Positions 56,342-64,000 are shown, numbered from the stretch's first letter. The stretch is 64,000 nt of DNA from an uncultured Serinicoccus sp. (GCF_947500995.1 NZ_CANMUA010000001.1:558001-622000), one strand, 5' to 3'. Notes: a model not told the origin generated them from the sequence alone. Program-made: numbers and translations.

Positions 56342-56389
56342 GTCGACCAGCCTACGAGTGGGACCGCGCCGGCCTGCCCGGTGGGAGCC

Positions 56390-56863
56390 TCAGACGGCGT
56401 CGAGCGCCTCGTCCTCGCCGTGGCGGATCGCCAGCACCACCCGGCGCATCAGGTCGCCGTGGGTGATGAGCTCCTCGCGGGTGAGGTGGTCGAGCAGCGC
56501 CGCGCGCACGCTCTGCACGTGCACGGGCGCGAGCTTGTGCAGCTGCGCCTGCCCGGCCTCGGTGAGCACCAGCACGACGCCGCGTCGGTCCTGGGGGGCG
56601 CGCACCCGCTCCACCCAGCCGCGCTTCTCGAGCCGGTTGGCGGTGTGGCTCACCCGGCTGCGCGACTGCACCACCAGGTGGGCCAGCTCGGCCATGCGCA
56701 TCCGGCCCCCGGGCGCCTCCGAGACCATGCTCATCAGCTCGTACTCACCGAGGGAGACCCCGAGCTCGTCCAGCGCCTCCTCCATGAGGAGCCGCACGAG
56801 GTGCGAGCCCCGCAGGATCGAGCGCCAGGCCCGCTGCTCCTCGTCGTCCAGCCAGCGCACCAT
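56390..56863 (-). CDS. MarR family regulator in the hem cluster
   Basis: 157 residues with the winged helix (about 40-110: GEYELMSMVSEAPGGRMRMAELAHLVVQSRSRVSHTANRLEKRGWVERVRAP broken by the usual wing DRRG). The AGGAGG of its ribosome site is formed by the last codons of hemB, and its ATG is 4 bases after that stop, so it is the last gene of the rex-hem operon. What it regulates cannot be read here; a redox or haem-related role is a guess from position. Confidence 0.9.
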   Translation of the reverse strand: MVRWLDDEEQRAWRSILRGSHLVRLLMEEALDELGVSLGEYELMSMVSEAPGGRMRMAELAHLVVQSRSRVSHTANRLEKRGWVERVRAPQDRRGVVLVLTEAGQAQLHKLAPVHVQSVRAALLDHLTREELITHGDLMRRVVLAIRHGEDEALDAV

Positions 56864-56867
56864 CCCG

Positions 56868-57860
56868 TCATCCTCCTAGGAGTCGTGCCGCCTCCGTCGC
56901 GTAGTAGGTCAGCACCACCTGGGCCCCTGCCCGGCGGATCGACGTCAACGTCTCCACCACCATACGGTCCCTGTCCAGCAGTCCCTGGGACGCGGCCGCC
57001 TCGATCATGGCGTACTCCCCGCTCACCTGGTAGGCCGCCACCGGCACGTCCGCGGCCGTGGCCACGTCGGAGAGCACGTCGAGGTAGGGCAGGGCCGGTT
57101 TGACCATGACCATGTCGGCACCCTGCTCGAGGTCCAGGCGCAGCTCGCGCAGGCTCTCGCCCCGGTTGGCCGGGTCCTGCTGGTAGGTCGCGCGGTCGCC
57201 GGTGAGCGTGGAGGCGACGGCCTCGCGGAACGGGCCGTAGCAGGCACTGGCGTACTTCGCGGTGTAGGCGAGCACCGCGACGTCCGTGCGGCCGGCGCCG
57301 TCGAGGGCCTCCCGGACCACCTGGACCTGACCGTCCATCATCCCGCTGGGGCCGACGACGTGCGCCCCCGCGCGTGCCTGCGCAAGGGCCATCTCGGCAT
57401 ACACCTCGAGCGTGGCGTCGTTGTCGACCCCTCCGGCGTCGTCGAGGACCCCGCAGTGGCCGTGGTCGGTGAACTCGTCCAGGCACAGGTCGCTCATGAG
57501 CACCGTGCTGTCGCCCAGCTCCTCACGCAGGGTGCGCAGCGCGGTGTTCAGCACGCCGTCGTCGCGCAGCCCGGCCCGCCCCACGGCGTCCTTGTCCTCC
57601 GGCCGCGGCACCCCGAAGACCATGAGGCCGCCCACCCCGGCGTCGCGGGCCTCCTGGGCGGCCCGCACCAGGCTCGTCGGCGTGTGCTGGACCACGCCCG
57701 GCATGGAGCGGATCGGCTGCGGCTCGCTGATGCCGTCACGGACGAAGACCGGCAGCACCAGGTCGGCCGGGTGCAGGCGGGTCTGCGCGACGAGCCGGCG
57801 CAGGGCCGGGGTCGCGCGCAGCCGTCGCGGGCGTTCGTGCGGTCGGGTGTATGCCGTCAC
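56868..57860 (-). CDS. hemB: Porphobilinogen synthase (delta-aminolevulinate dehydratase)
   Basis: 330 residues. It condenses two 5-aminolevulinates. [17 protein letters not shown] carries the first Schiff-base Lys and [12 protein letters not shown] the second; [16 protein letters not shown] is the metal region, with Cys, Asp and Cys rather than three Cys, so the Zn/Mg preference is uncertain. GTG 57860 overlaps the hemD stop (GTGA). Length is normal. Confidence 0.95.
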   Translation of the reverse strand: MTAYTRPHERPRRLRATPALRRLVAQTRLHPADLVLPVFVRDGISEPQPIRSMPGVVQHTPTSLVRAAQEARDAGVGGLMVFGVPRPEDKDAVGRAGLRDDGVLNTALRTLREELGDSTVLMSDLCLDEFTDHGHCGVLDDAGGVDNDATLEVYAEMALAQARAGAHVVGPSGMMDGQVQVVREALDGAGRTDVAVLAYTAKYASACYGPFREAVASTLTGDRATYQQDPANRGESLRELRLDLEQGADMVMVKPALPYLDVLSDVATAADVPVAAYQVSGEYAMIEAAASQGLLDRDRMVVETLTSIRRAGAQVVLTYYATEAARLLGG

Positions 57861-59500
57861 CGGCGCGACCGTGCGCGCCGCGGCGCCGGCTTGCGCAGGC
57901 TCGGGCGCACGAACTCCTCGCCCTGGGCGTGGGCCTGCGCCATGAGCTCCCGCGTGTGCTCCGCGAGCGCGTCGACCAGGCTGGTCGAGCTGGGCTCGGG
58001 GGCCACCACGTCGACCCGCAGACCGTGCTCCTCGGCCGCCTTCGCGGTGGCCGGCCCGATGCACGCGACCACGGTGTGGGGGTGCGGCTTGCCGGCGATC
58101 CCCACGAGGTTGCGGACGGTCGAGGAGGAGGTGAAGCAGACGGCGTCGAAGGCGCCGCCCTTGATCGCCTCACGGACCGAGGCGGCGGGCGGCGCGGCCC
58201 GGACGGTGCGGTAGGCGGTCACGTCGTCGACCTCCCAGCCCATGGCCTCCAGCCCCGCCACGAGGGTGTCGGTCGCGATGTCCGCGCGCGGCAGGAAGAC
58301 CCGGTTGATCGGGTCGAGCACGTCGTCGAAGGGAGGCCAGGACTCCAGCAGACCCTGCGCCGACTGCTCGCCCTCCGGGACCAGGTCGGGCTCCAGGCCC
58401 CACTCGCGCAGCGCCTGCGCGGTGACCCCGCCCACGGCCGCGAGCTTGAGCCCGGCGAAGGCCCGGGCGTCCAGCCCGAGCGCCTCGAACTTCTCGCGGA
58501 CCGCCCGCACGGCGTTCACCGAGGTGAAGCCGATCCACTCGTAGCGGCCGGTCACCAGGCCCTTGACCGCACGGTCCATCTGCTGCGGGGTCCGGGGCGG
58601 CTCCACGCTGATGGTGGGGACGACCGAGGCACTCGCGCCATAGCCGGCGATGCGGTCGGCCATCGGTCCCGACTGCTCCTTGGTCCGCGGCACGAGGATG
58701 GACCAGCCGAACAGCGGCTTGGACTCCCACCAGGACAGCTCGGCCTGGAGCTCCACCGGGTGACCGACGACGGCGACCGTGTCCTCACCCAGGTCCGCGG
58801 CCTCGTCCAGCGCCTCCTGGAGGGTCGTCACCCGGGTCTGCTGGGTGGTGGTGGTGCCGTGCTCGGTGAGGGCGGTCGGGCTGTCCCCGGCACGCCCCGC
58901 CTGCAGCAGCTGCTGCAGGGCGCGCTGCAGGCGCCCCTGGGAGCCGCGCACGACGACCGTCACCTCCTCGGCGACCGAGTGCGACCAGTCGACCCCGGTG
59001 TCGGCCGCGTCCACGACGTGGACCTGACCGCGCTGGCCGTCGGGCAGCACACCGGCGTAGGCCGGGACCGCCCAGGCGGCGCTCACCCCCGGGACGATCT
59101 CGAAGGCGACCCCGGCGTCGTGGCACGCGCGGGCCTCCTCGACCAGCGACCCGCCGGAGACGTCGTCGGCGAGCAGCCGGACCACCAGGTGAGAGGCGTC
59201 GTCGAAACCGCGGGCGGTCCGCACGAGCAGCTTGGAGCGTGCGGCGGGGGTCAGGGCAGGGCCCTCCTCACCGCAGACGGTGCGGACGATCTCGGTGTGC
59301 TCCCCCACCCAGGACCGCACGTCCTGCTCCTGGTGGGCCGCGTCGACGACGACGACGTCGGCGACCGCGAGGTAGTCCCGCGCCCGCACGGTGAGCAGCC
59401 CCGGGTCACCGGGACCGGCACCGACGAAGGCGACGCGGGCGGCGGCGCTCGTGGGCAGCGGGGCGTGGGTCAGGTGGACGGGGGCGGCGTCGGTGCTCAC
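57857..59500 (-). CDS. hemD: Uroporphyrinogen-III synthase with N-terminal methyltransferase-like domain
   Basis: 547 residues. The first ~255 resemble a CobA/SUMT precorrin methyltransferase: [28 protein letters not shown] (about 23-50) is well kept, but the later RxxxGDP motif reads RLLADDVSG and the GVP motif is GVLPDGQRG, so activity is doubtful. The C-terminal ~280 are Hem[52 protein letters not shown] and [16 protein letters not shown]. This fusion is usual in actinobacteria. Overlaps hemC and hemB by four bases each. Confidence 0.92.
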   Translation of the reverse strand: MSTDAAPVHLTHAPLPTSAAARVAFVGAGPGDPGLLTVRARDYLAVADVVVVDAAHQEQDVRSWVGEHTEIVRTVCGEEGPALTPAARSKLLVRTARGFDDASHLVVRLLADDVSGGSLVEEARACHDAGVAFEIVPGVSAAWAVPAYAGVLPDGQRGQVHVVDAADTGVDWSHSVAEEVTVVVRGSQGRLQRALQQLLQAGRAGDSPTALTEHGTTTTQQTRVTTLQEALDEAADLGEDTVAVVGHPVELQAELSWWESKPLFGWSILVPRTKEQSGPMADRIAGYGASASVVPTISVEPPRTPQQMDRAVKGLVTGRYEWIGFTSVNAVRAVREKFEALGLDARAFAGLKLAAVGGVTAQALREWGLEPDLVPEGEQSAQGLLESWPPFDDVLDPINRVFLPRADIATDTLVAGLEAMGWEVDDVTAYRTVRAAPPAASVREAIKGGAFDAVCFTSSSTVRNLVGIAGKPHPHTVVACIGPATAKAAEEHGLRVDVVAPEPSSTSLVDALAEHTRELMAQAHAQGEEFVRPSLRKPAPRRARSRR

Positions 59501-60510
59501 AGGTCGGACTCCGGGGTGTGTGACCCGGCAGCGACGAGGCCGCTCGGGTCGGGACGGTTCAGCAGGAGCGCGGCCATGGCACGGCCCAGCTCCTCCGGCG
59601 CGTCGACCGCGCCGGATGTCACGCGTCGCTGGGCCCCGGTGTCCAGGGCGGCGAAGGCGTGCAGGATGAGGGTGGCGGACGGCGGACCGTCGGCGGGGTG
59701 GTCCTCGGCGGACGAGCCGGGCTGAGCGAGGGCGCCCACGGGGGCGGTGCACCCGGCCTCGAGCGCGGCGAGCGCGGCGCGCTCGGCGCTGACCGCGGCC
59801 CGGGTGGCCGGGTGGTCGAGGATCCCGGCCAGCTCGGCCGCGAGTCCCGTGTCGTCGGCACGGCACTCGACGGCCAGGGCACCCTGGCCGGCGGCCGGGA
59901 TCATGTCCTCGGTGTCGAGGACCTGGGTGGCCTCGTCGAGCCGGCCCAGCCGGGCCAGTCCGGCGCGGGCCAGGACCACGGCGTCCAGCACCTGGTCACG
60001 GACCATCCGGATGCGGGAGTCGACGTTGCCGCGGATGTCGCGGATCTCCAGGTCGGGCCGCAGCAGCCCCAGCTGGGCCGCTCGTCGCGGCGACCCGGTG
60101 CCGACCACCGCGCCGGCGGGCAGGTCCGCCAGCGCGAGACCGTCGCGGGCGACCAGCACGTCGCGCGGGTCCTCCCGCTCGGGGACCGCCGCGACCACCA
60201 GGCCGTCGGCCGGGGCCGTGGGCAGGTCCTTGAGGGAGTGGACGGCCAGGTCGATCCGCCCGTCGAGCAGCGCCCCCCGCAGGGCGGAGGCGAAGACGCC
60301 CGTGCCGCCGATCTCGGTGAGGCTGCGGCGCGAGGTGTCGCCCTCGGTGGTCACGAGCACCAGCTCGATCTCGCGCCCGGCCTCGCGCAGCCGGTCCGCG
60401 ACCCAGCCGGACTGGCTGGTGGCGAGCGCGCTGCGGCGGGTGCCGAGCCGGAGCGGGCGGGCGGCGGCCTCGGCGGGCGGTGCGGGGGTTCCGGTGCCGG
60501 GGTCAGTCAT
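59497..60510 (-). CDS. hemC: Hydroxymethylbilane synthase
   Basis: 337 residues. It polymerises four porphobilinogens. RLGTRRSALATSQSGWVAD (21-39), AVHSLKDLPT (89-98) with catalytic Asp, GTGSPRRAAQL, RGNVDSRI, and EAGCTAPVGA with Cys254 that binds the dipyrromethane cofactor. The last ~30 residues extend beyond the standard fold. ATG 60510 lies within the end of hemA (8-base overlap). Confidence 0.96.
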   Translation of the reverse strand: MTDPGTGTPAPPAEAAARPLRLGTRRSALATSQSGWVADRLREAGREIELVLVTTEGDTSRRSLTEIGGTGVFASALRGALLDGRIDLAVHSLKDLPTAPADGLVVAAVPEREDPRDVLVARDGLALADLPAGAVVGTGSPRRAAQLGLLRPDLEIRDIRGNVDSRIRMVRDQVLDAVVLARAGLARLGRLDEATQVLDTEDMIPAAGQGALAVECRADDTGLAAELAGILDHPATRAAVSAERAALAALEAGCTAPVGALAQPGSSAEDHPADGPPSATLILHAFAALDTGAQRRVTSGAVDAPEELGRAMAALLLNRPDPSGLVAAGSHTPESDL

Positions 60511-61873
60511 CGCCGCCCCCGTCCACCGTGGGGTCCGCGGCCCGCTCGACCACGCCGAGCGGTGGCGTCGACACGCTCGCGACCTCTCGGCTGTCGAGGT
60601 CGAAGAGCTCACGCAGGGCGTGGGCGTAGTCGGCGGGGACCTCGTCGTAGCCGGCCTGCAGCTGCTTGACCCGGGTGGTCGGCGTGTGCAGCAGCTTGTC
60701 GACCACCCGCTGCACGGTCTGCCTGACCTCGGCGCGCTCGTCGTCCGGCAGGTGCGGCAGCCGGTGGTCCAGCCGGCTCATCTCCGCGTCGACGACCCGG
60801 GCGGCGCTGGTGCGCAGGGCGGCCAGCGTGGGCCCCAGCCGCGCCGCGTGGCGTTCGGCGAGATAGCCGGCGACCTCGCCGGTCACCAGCCCGCGGACGG
60901 CCTCGACGGCGCCGGGCTCGCCCGTGCCGGCGTCGGCGCGCTCCTGCGCGGGCCGCTGGAGGTCGGCCAGGCCCCACAGGTGGACGCCGCGCAGCCGGGT
61001 GACCCCCGGGTCGACGTCACGCGGGAGGGCGAGATCGAGCAGGACGGTCGGCGCACCGGTCCGGCCGGCCTGGCTCCGGGCCCTGGCGACCAGCGGCTCG
61101 TCGAGGACGTTCCCCACGGCGCCGGTGCAGGTGAGCACCAGGTCGGCGGACCCGACCGCGGCGCCCAGGTCGGCCCACGGGAGGGCGCGCACGCCGTGCT
61201 GCTCCGCGAGCCGCTCCGCGCGGGCCGGGGTCCGGTTGACCACGACGACGTCGCCGACGCCCTCGCGCACGAGGGTGGCGACCGCCAGTCCGGACATCGC
61301 GCCGGCGCCGATGACCACGGTGCGCGCGGCACCCAGGTCACCGAGGACCGCCCGGGCGTGGTCGAGCCCGAGGGTGACCAGCGACCGGGAGACTTGGTCG
61401 ATGCCGGTCTCGGCGTGCGCCCGCTTGCCGACCCGGAGGGCCTGCTGGACGAGGGGGTTGAGCGAGGCCCCCAGGTGCCCGTGCCGCTGGGCCTGGGCGA
61501 GCGCCTGGCGGAGCTGGCCGAGCACCTGGCTCTCGCCCACGGCCATGGAGTCCAGCCCGCACGCCAGCTCGAAGAGGTGGGCGACCGCGCGGTCGTCGTA
61601 GTGGACGAAGAGGTGCTCGGTCAGCTGGTCCCGGGTGAGCCCTCCGACCTCGGTCAGGGCCGCACCGATCTCCTCCAGCGCCCCGTGGAAGGTGCCGGCC
61701 TCGACGACGACCTCGAGCCGGTTGCAGGTGGAGAGGACCAGCGCCTCGTGGACGTGGTCGCCGGCGCGGAGCCGGCCCGCGAGCCGGTGCGACGCCTCCT
61801 CGTCCAGGACCACCTGCTCGAGCAGGGAGATGGGGGCCGACCGGTGGGACAGCCCCACCACGAGCGCGCTCAC
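60503..61873 (-). CDS. hemA: Glutamyl-tRNA reductase
   Basis: 456 residues. First committed step of C5-pathway haem synthesis. VVGLSHRSAPISLLE (5-19), LSTCNRLEV with the nucleophile Cys50, GESQVLGQLRQAL, and the NADPH Rossmann motif VVIGAGAMSGLAVATLV followed by NRTPARAERLA are all present; the C-terminal dimer helix has LPHLPDDERAEVRQ. GTG 61873 overlaps the rex stop (GTGA). Confidence 0.96.
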   Translation of the reverse strand: MSALVVGLSHRSAPISLLEQVVLDEEASHRLAGRLRAGDHVHEALVLSTCNRLEVVVEAGTFHGALEEIGAALTEVGGLTRDQLTEHLFVHYDDRAVAHLFELACGLDSMAVGESQVLGQLRQALAQAQRHGHLGASLNPLVQQALRVGKRAHAETGIDQVSRSLVTLGLDHARAVLGDLGAARTVVIGAGAMSGLAVATLVREGVGDVVVVNRTPARAERLAEQHGVRALPWADLGAAVGSADLVLTCTGAVGNVLDEPLVARARSQAGRTGAPTVLLDLALPRDVDPGVTRLRGVHLWGLADLQRPAQERADAGTGEPGAVEAVRGLVTGEVAGYLAERHAARLGPTLAALRTSAARVVDAEMSRLDHRLPHLPDDERAEVRQTVQRVVDKLLHTPTTRVKQLQAGYDEVPADYAHALRELFDLDSREVASVSTPPLGVVERAADPTVDGGGDD

Positions 61874-62535
61874 GAGACCTCCTCCACGTCCGAGCCGGAG
61901 ACCGCCACCGCACGCTGGTGCTGGTGGAAGGTGAGGATCTGCAGCTCGGTGGCGAGGTCCACGCGGCGGACGTCCACGTCCGAGGGGACCTCGAGAACCC
62001 CCGGGGCGAAGGTGAGGAGGGAGTGCACACCCAATCCGACCAGGACGTCGGCCACCTCCTGGGCGGCGTGCGGCGGGGTGGTGATGACGCCCACCGCCAC
62101 CGGACCGTCGGGACGCAGGTCCCCCAGCGCCTGCACCGTCATCCCCTCGACGCGGCTCCCCACGACAGCCGGGTCGTTGTCGGCCAGGGCGACGACGTGG
62201 AAACCCCGGGTCGCCAGACCCTCGTAGCTCGCGAGCGCACGACCGAGGTTGCCCATCCCCACGATGACCACCGGCCAGTCCCTGCTGAGCCCGAGCTCGG
62301 CCGAGACCTGCTCGGCGAGCCGGGCGACGTCGTACCCCACGCCGCGCACGCCGTAGGTCCCGAGGTGGGAGAGGTCCTTGCGCACCTGCGCCGACCGGAC
62401 CCCCGCGAGACCGGCCAGCTCCTCGCTGGAGATCGAGGCCCGCCCCTGCTCGGCCAGGGTGGACAGCGCCTGGAGGTAGCCCGGGAGTCTGCCGACGGTG
62501 GCCTCTGGCACACCTCGCCGGTTCGACTCAGCCAT
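61870..62535 (-). CDS. rex: Redox-sensing transcriptional repressor Rex
   Basis: 221 residues: winged helix (about 12-85, RLPGYLQALSTLAEQGRASISSEELAGLAGVRSAQVRKDLSHLG is the conserved DNA-binding block) and a Rossmann domain with VIVGMGNLGRALASY and ADNDPAVVG for NADH/NAD+. Rex senses the NADH/NAD+ ratio and represses respiratory genes when NADH is low. I chose ATG 62535; GTG 62538 just before it is equally possible. A GAGAGGAGCC ribosome site lies slightly far upstream. In Streptomyces rex also heads a hem operon. No clear Rex palindrome was seen upstream. Confidence 0.94.
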   Translation of the reverse strand: MAESNRRGVPEATVGRLPGYLQALSTLAEQGRASISSEELAGLAGVRSAQVRKDLSHLGTYGVRGVGYDVARLAEQVSAELGLSRDWPVVIVGMGNLGRALASYEGLATRGFHVVALADNDPAVVGSRVEGMTVQALGDLRPDGPVAVGVITTPPHAAQEVADVLVGLGVHSLLTFAPGVLEVPSDVDVRRVDLATELQILTFHQHQRAVAVSGSDVEEVS

Positions 62536-62690
62536 CACGGCGGCACCGGCTCCTCTCTGGATGGGCAGCGCCGACCCGGTGGGGGCTTATATCAGACCCT
62601 CGTGCACCGATCGGCGCGGACCCCATCAACTCTAGGCTCGGACCCCGTCTTCCGCCAAAACGACGCCAGGCCGCAGGCTTCCCCGCGACG

Positions 62691-62972
62691 CTACCGGCGT
62701 CGCCCGGAGGACAGGGCGGCCCGCAGGTCCGCCGGGTCGATCTCCCAGCGGGCGACGGGCTCCCCGTCGACGAGCAGCACGGGGACCTGGGTGGTCCAGC
62801 CGTCGTGCTCGCGCTGGTCCATGACCCCCGCCCGCCGTTCCGCGTCGATGTCCCGGACGACCACCGCGGGCACCTGCTGCGAGACCACCTGGAACATCTG
62901 CTCGCACAGGTGGCACCCCGGGCGCGACAGCATCTCGACGCGCGGCGCCCGGGCTCGGCGCGGCAGGCGCAT
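62691..62972 (-). CDS. Glutaredoxin-family (DUF836-like) thiol protein
   Basis: 93 residues, thioredoxin fold: VEMLSRPGCHLCEQMFQVV (12-30) with the active CxxC (CHLC), RDIDAERRAGVMDQREHDGWTTQVPVLLVDGEPV with the cis-Pro. Such small glutaredoxin-like proteins sit beside rex/hemA in many actinobacteria. The strong ribosome site GGAGGG precedes ATG 62972. Reduction of disulfides is the likely job; partners unknown. Confidence 0.9.
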   Translation of the reverse strand: MRLPRRARAPRVEMLSRPGCHLCEQMFQVVSQQVPAVVVRDIDAERRAGVMDQREHDGWTTQVPVLLVDGEPVARWEIDPADLRAALSSGRRR

Positions 62973-62993
62973 GGACCCTCCCTCCGGAGACGA

Positions 62994-63022
62994 CGAGGCG
63001 CCCCGGTGGACGGGGCGCCTCG
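62994..63022 (-). terminator. 12-bp hairpin terminator after the bS22 gene
   Basis: Exact arms CGAGGCGCCCCG (62994-63005) and CGGGGCGCCTCG (63011-63022), 5-base loop, 31 bases past the bS22 stop and before the glutaredoxin gene. Confidence 0.8.
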
Positions 63023-63052
63023 GTCGGGTCGTCGGCGGTGTCGCCGGACGTC

Positions 63053-63151
63053 CTACTTCTTGTTGCGACGCTGGTGACGCGTCTTGCGCAGCAGCTTGCG
63101 GTGCTTCTTCTTGGCCATCCGCTTGCGGCGCTTCTTGATCACAGAGCCCAT
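63053..63151 (-). CDS. Small basic ribosomal protein bS22 (AURKAIP1/COX24 domain)
   Basis: 32 residues: [20 protein letters not shown] followed by [12 protein letters not shown]. Over half the residues are Lys or Arg. This exact type of peptide is the actinobacterial bS22 protein seen in mycobacterial 30S subunits. Translation runs from ATG 63151 to TAG 63053. The order HTH protein, bS22, then other genes is kept in many actinobacteria. Confidence 0.93.
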   Translation of the reverse strand: MGSVIKKRRKRMAKKKHRKLLRKTRHQRRNKK

Positions 63152-63320
63152 GGGGCCATCCTTCTCGTCGTCGGTCCGGGTGGTGCAGCCGGCGGCCCGG
63201 TCCACGAGGACCTCGGGCGGCGCTGCACAGCCACGTCAGCGTAGCGCGAGGGGCGCCGGGCTCCCAAAAGCCGGGGTCACCCGGTGGTTGGCACGCCGGT
63301 GGCGACGGGCACGGACGGGG

Positions 63321-63521
63321 TCACGCGGTGCCGTGGTAGGACTCCTCCAGGTAGGCGTGCACCGCCTTCTCGGGCACCCGGAAGGAGCGACCGACGCGCA
63401 CCGCGGGCAACTCGCCCGAGTGCACCAGCCGGTACACGGTCATCTTCGACACACGCATGACGGCAGCCACCTCGGCCACGGTCATGAACGTCATCTCAGC
63501 GAGCTGGCGCTCATCTGCCAT
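63321..63521 (-). CDS. Small helix-turn-helix (excisionase-like/BldC-like) DNA-binding protein
   Basis: 66 residues: MTVAEVAAVMRVSKMTVYRLVHSGELPAVRVGRSFRVPEKAVHAYL is a MerR-type/excisionase winged helix filling the whole protein. ATG 63521 has GGGAT upstream; other in-frame starts at 63530 or TTG 63542 would add 3-7 residues. Upstream lie a short ORF with a good ribosome site and two CAAATATGT repeats, so autoregulation is possible. Widely conserved in actinobacteria next to bS22, where it is not part of a phage. Confidence 0.9.
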   Translation of the reverse strand: MADERQLAEMTFMTVAEVAAVMRVSKMTVYRLVHSGELPAVRVGRSFRVPEKAVHAYLEESYHGTA

Positions 63522-63538
63522 AGGACGCATCCCGTCTC

Positions 63539-63580
63539 TCAAATATGTGCAGGCAGCGCGCGCGGCTTCCCCTCCGGCAT
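63539..63580 (-). CDS. Possible 13-residue upstream ORF before the HTH gene
   Basis: ATG 63580 is preceded by GGAGG at ideal spacing (CGGAGGTAGGCAGC) and encodes MPEGKPRALPAHI before TGA at 63541-63539, 8 bases before a candidate HTH start (63530). This may be a coupling or attenuating leader. Evidence is only the ribosome site and position. Confidence 0.35.
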   Translation of the reverse strand: MPEGKPRALPAHI

Positions 63581-63605
63581 GCTGCCTACCTCCGTTGTCG
63601 GGCTA

Positions 63606-63634
63606 ACACTAGGGGCAGGAGTGCAGGTTGCGAA
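63606..63634 (-). promoter_or_regulatory. Promoter upstream of the HTH-bS22 genes
   Basis: Minus strand: -35 TTCGCA (63634-63629), 17-base spacer, -10 TAGTGT (63611-63606). Transcription would start near 63599, about 20 bases before the upstream ORF. Confidence 0.5.
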
Positions 63635-63745
63635 AGTCGTGACGACAAATATGTCCAGCGCGACACGCCGTGCGTGACCAAAGATGCAGGTGGGCGCCGT
63701 GTGTCTCCGTGGTGCTGGAGTGCGGACACGCCGTGCGACCGGCCC

Positions 63746-64000
63746 TCAGTCGAGGTAGGGGTCCAGCCCCCAGCCCGGAAAACAGGCCCGTCGGGTCGCC
63801 ATGACGGCCAGGTCGACCGGGTCGTCGAGGTCGTGGCCGTCCTCCCACCGACCGACCCTGATCTCCCGGCCGCCCCGGTCCCCCATGCTCCGCGGGGCGT
63901 CCTGGCCGTAGACCTCCTCGACGTGGCGCCGCCAGGTCTCCGGGACGGGGGTGGTGGGGTCGACCGGCCGGCCCGTCACCACCCCGATGAGGTGGGTCCA
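63746..64000 (-). CDS. C-terminal fragment, probably acetoin utilization protein AcuC-like (5' end outside window)
   Basis: Frame open from the window edge (TGG ACC CAC...) to TGA at 63746-63748, about 84 residues: HLIGVVTGRPVDPTTPVPETWR, then EEVYGQDAPRSMGD and the ending AVMATRRACFPGWGLDPYLD. This tail resembles the C-terminus of actinobacterial AcuC/histone-deacetylase-like proteins, especially DP...P..W and the closing ATRRA.FP..GLDP. No catalytic part is inside the window, so the name is tentative. Confidence 0.5.
   Translation of the reverse strand, partial: WTHLIGVVTGRPVDPTTPVPETWRRHVEEVYGQDAPRSMGDRGGREIRVGRWEDGHDLDDPVDLAVMATRRACFPGWGLDPYLD

Noticed and set aside
62536-62690. Rex operator upstream of rex
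   Set aside because: GGTGCAC and TGATATAAG patches were inspected but none forms the TGTGA-n-TCACA type palindrome; not reported as a site.
63321-63521. Phage excisionase
   Set aside because: The HTH fold is excisionase-like, but the position beside bS22 is conserved in non-phage actinobacterial loci and no phage genes occur nearby.

Overview
The window is one 64 kb stretch of very GC-rich chromosome (roughly 73% G+C by eye) with tightly packed genes, many GTG starts and 4-base ATGA/GTGA stop-start overlaps. Gene content points to an actinobacterium: SepX, DUF2530/DUF3027, bS22, a HemD protein with an N-terminal methyltransferase-like domain, menaquinone rather than ubiquinone genes, and a resABC-type cytochrome c system. 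Order Micrococcales, near Intrasporangiaceae/Ornithinimicrobiaceae, is my best guess (inference). No prophage, IS transposase, plasmid gene or CRISPR array was seen.

Layout. 1-2.6 kb: ornithine carbamoyltransferase overlapping two PH-domain membrane proteins. 2.7-11.5 kb: tRNA-Ala, sepX, an acetyltransferase, moaC-moeA, a folate cyclo-ligase, a penicillin-acylase-type hydrolase, FmdB and SAF proteins and mscL. 11.5-20.7 kb: a giant helicase-like protein with eroded ATPase motifs, an MFS exporter, a UBP zinc finger, a FUSC protein, a voltage-sensor-like membrane protein, tRNA-Arg, and SRPBCC and OsmC proteins. 20.8-28.4 kb: an SbcCD/YhaNO-like DNA-end processing pair, paired fluoride channels and paired CNNM/CorC-type transporters. 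28.4-39.4 kb: three overlapping SDR genes, a cell-wall NlpC/P60 hydrolase behind a c-di-AMP (ydaO) riboswitch, a DtxR regulator, pdxH, gamma-glutamyltransferase, a MarR-MFS unit and a DUF559 gene flanked by palindromes. 39.4-43.9 kb: purine permease, DUF2530, DUF3027, a cold-shock protein and an ammonium transporter with a GlnR-like site. 43.9-49.5 kb: menC and menB, menE, menA. 49.9-62.5 kb, all on the minus strand: cytochrome c maturation (resA-ccdA-resB-ccsB), then haem synthesis (hemL; hemB-hemD-hemC-hemA) led by the redox repressor Rex. 62.7-64 kb: glutaredoxin-like protein, bS22, a small HTH protein and the C-terminus of a probable AcuC-like protein.

How it fits together: the right third (rex, hem, ccs, men) is a respiratory-chain assembly block supplying haem, haem attachment and menaquinone, with Rex plausibly linking it to NADH/NAD+ status. 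Many promoters have a TANNNT -10 box 6-8 bases before an ATG/GTG, the signature of leaderless mRNAs; this also decided several start codons.

Most unusual: (i) a family of 39-bp hyphenated palindromes between genes, in clusters flanking a DUF559 gene and after menA; (ii) strong over-representation of the octamer GGTATGCC/GGCATACC in several reading frames, even using the rare Ile codon ATA; (iii) a divergent promoter pair sharing one -10 box; (iv) large proteins with degenerate catalytic motifs; (v) tiny overlapping or upstream ORFs.
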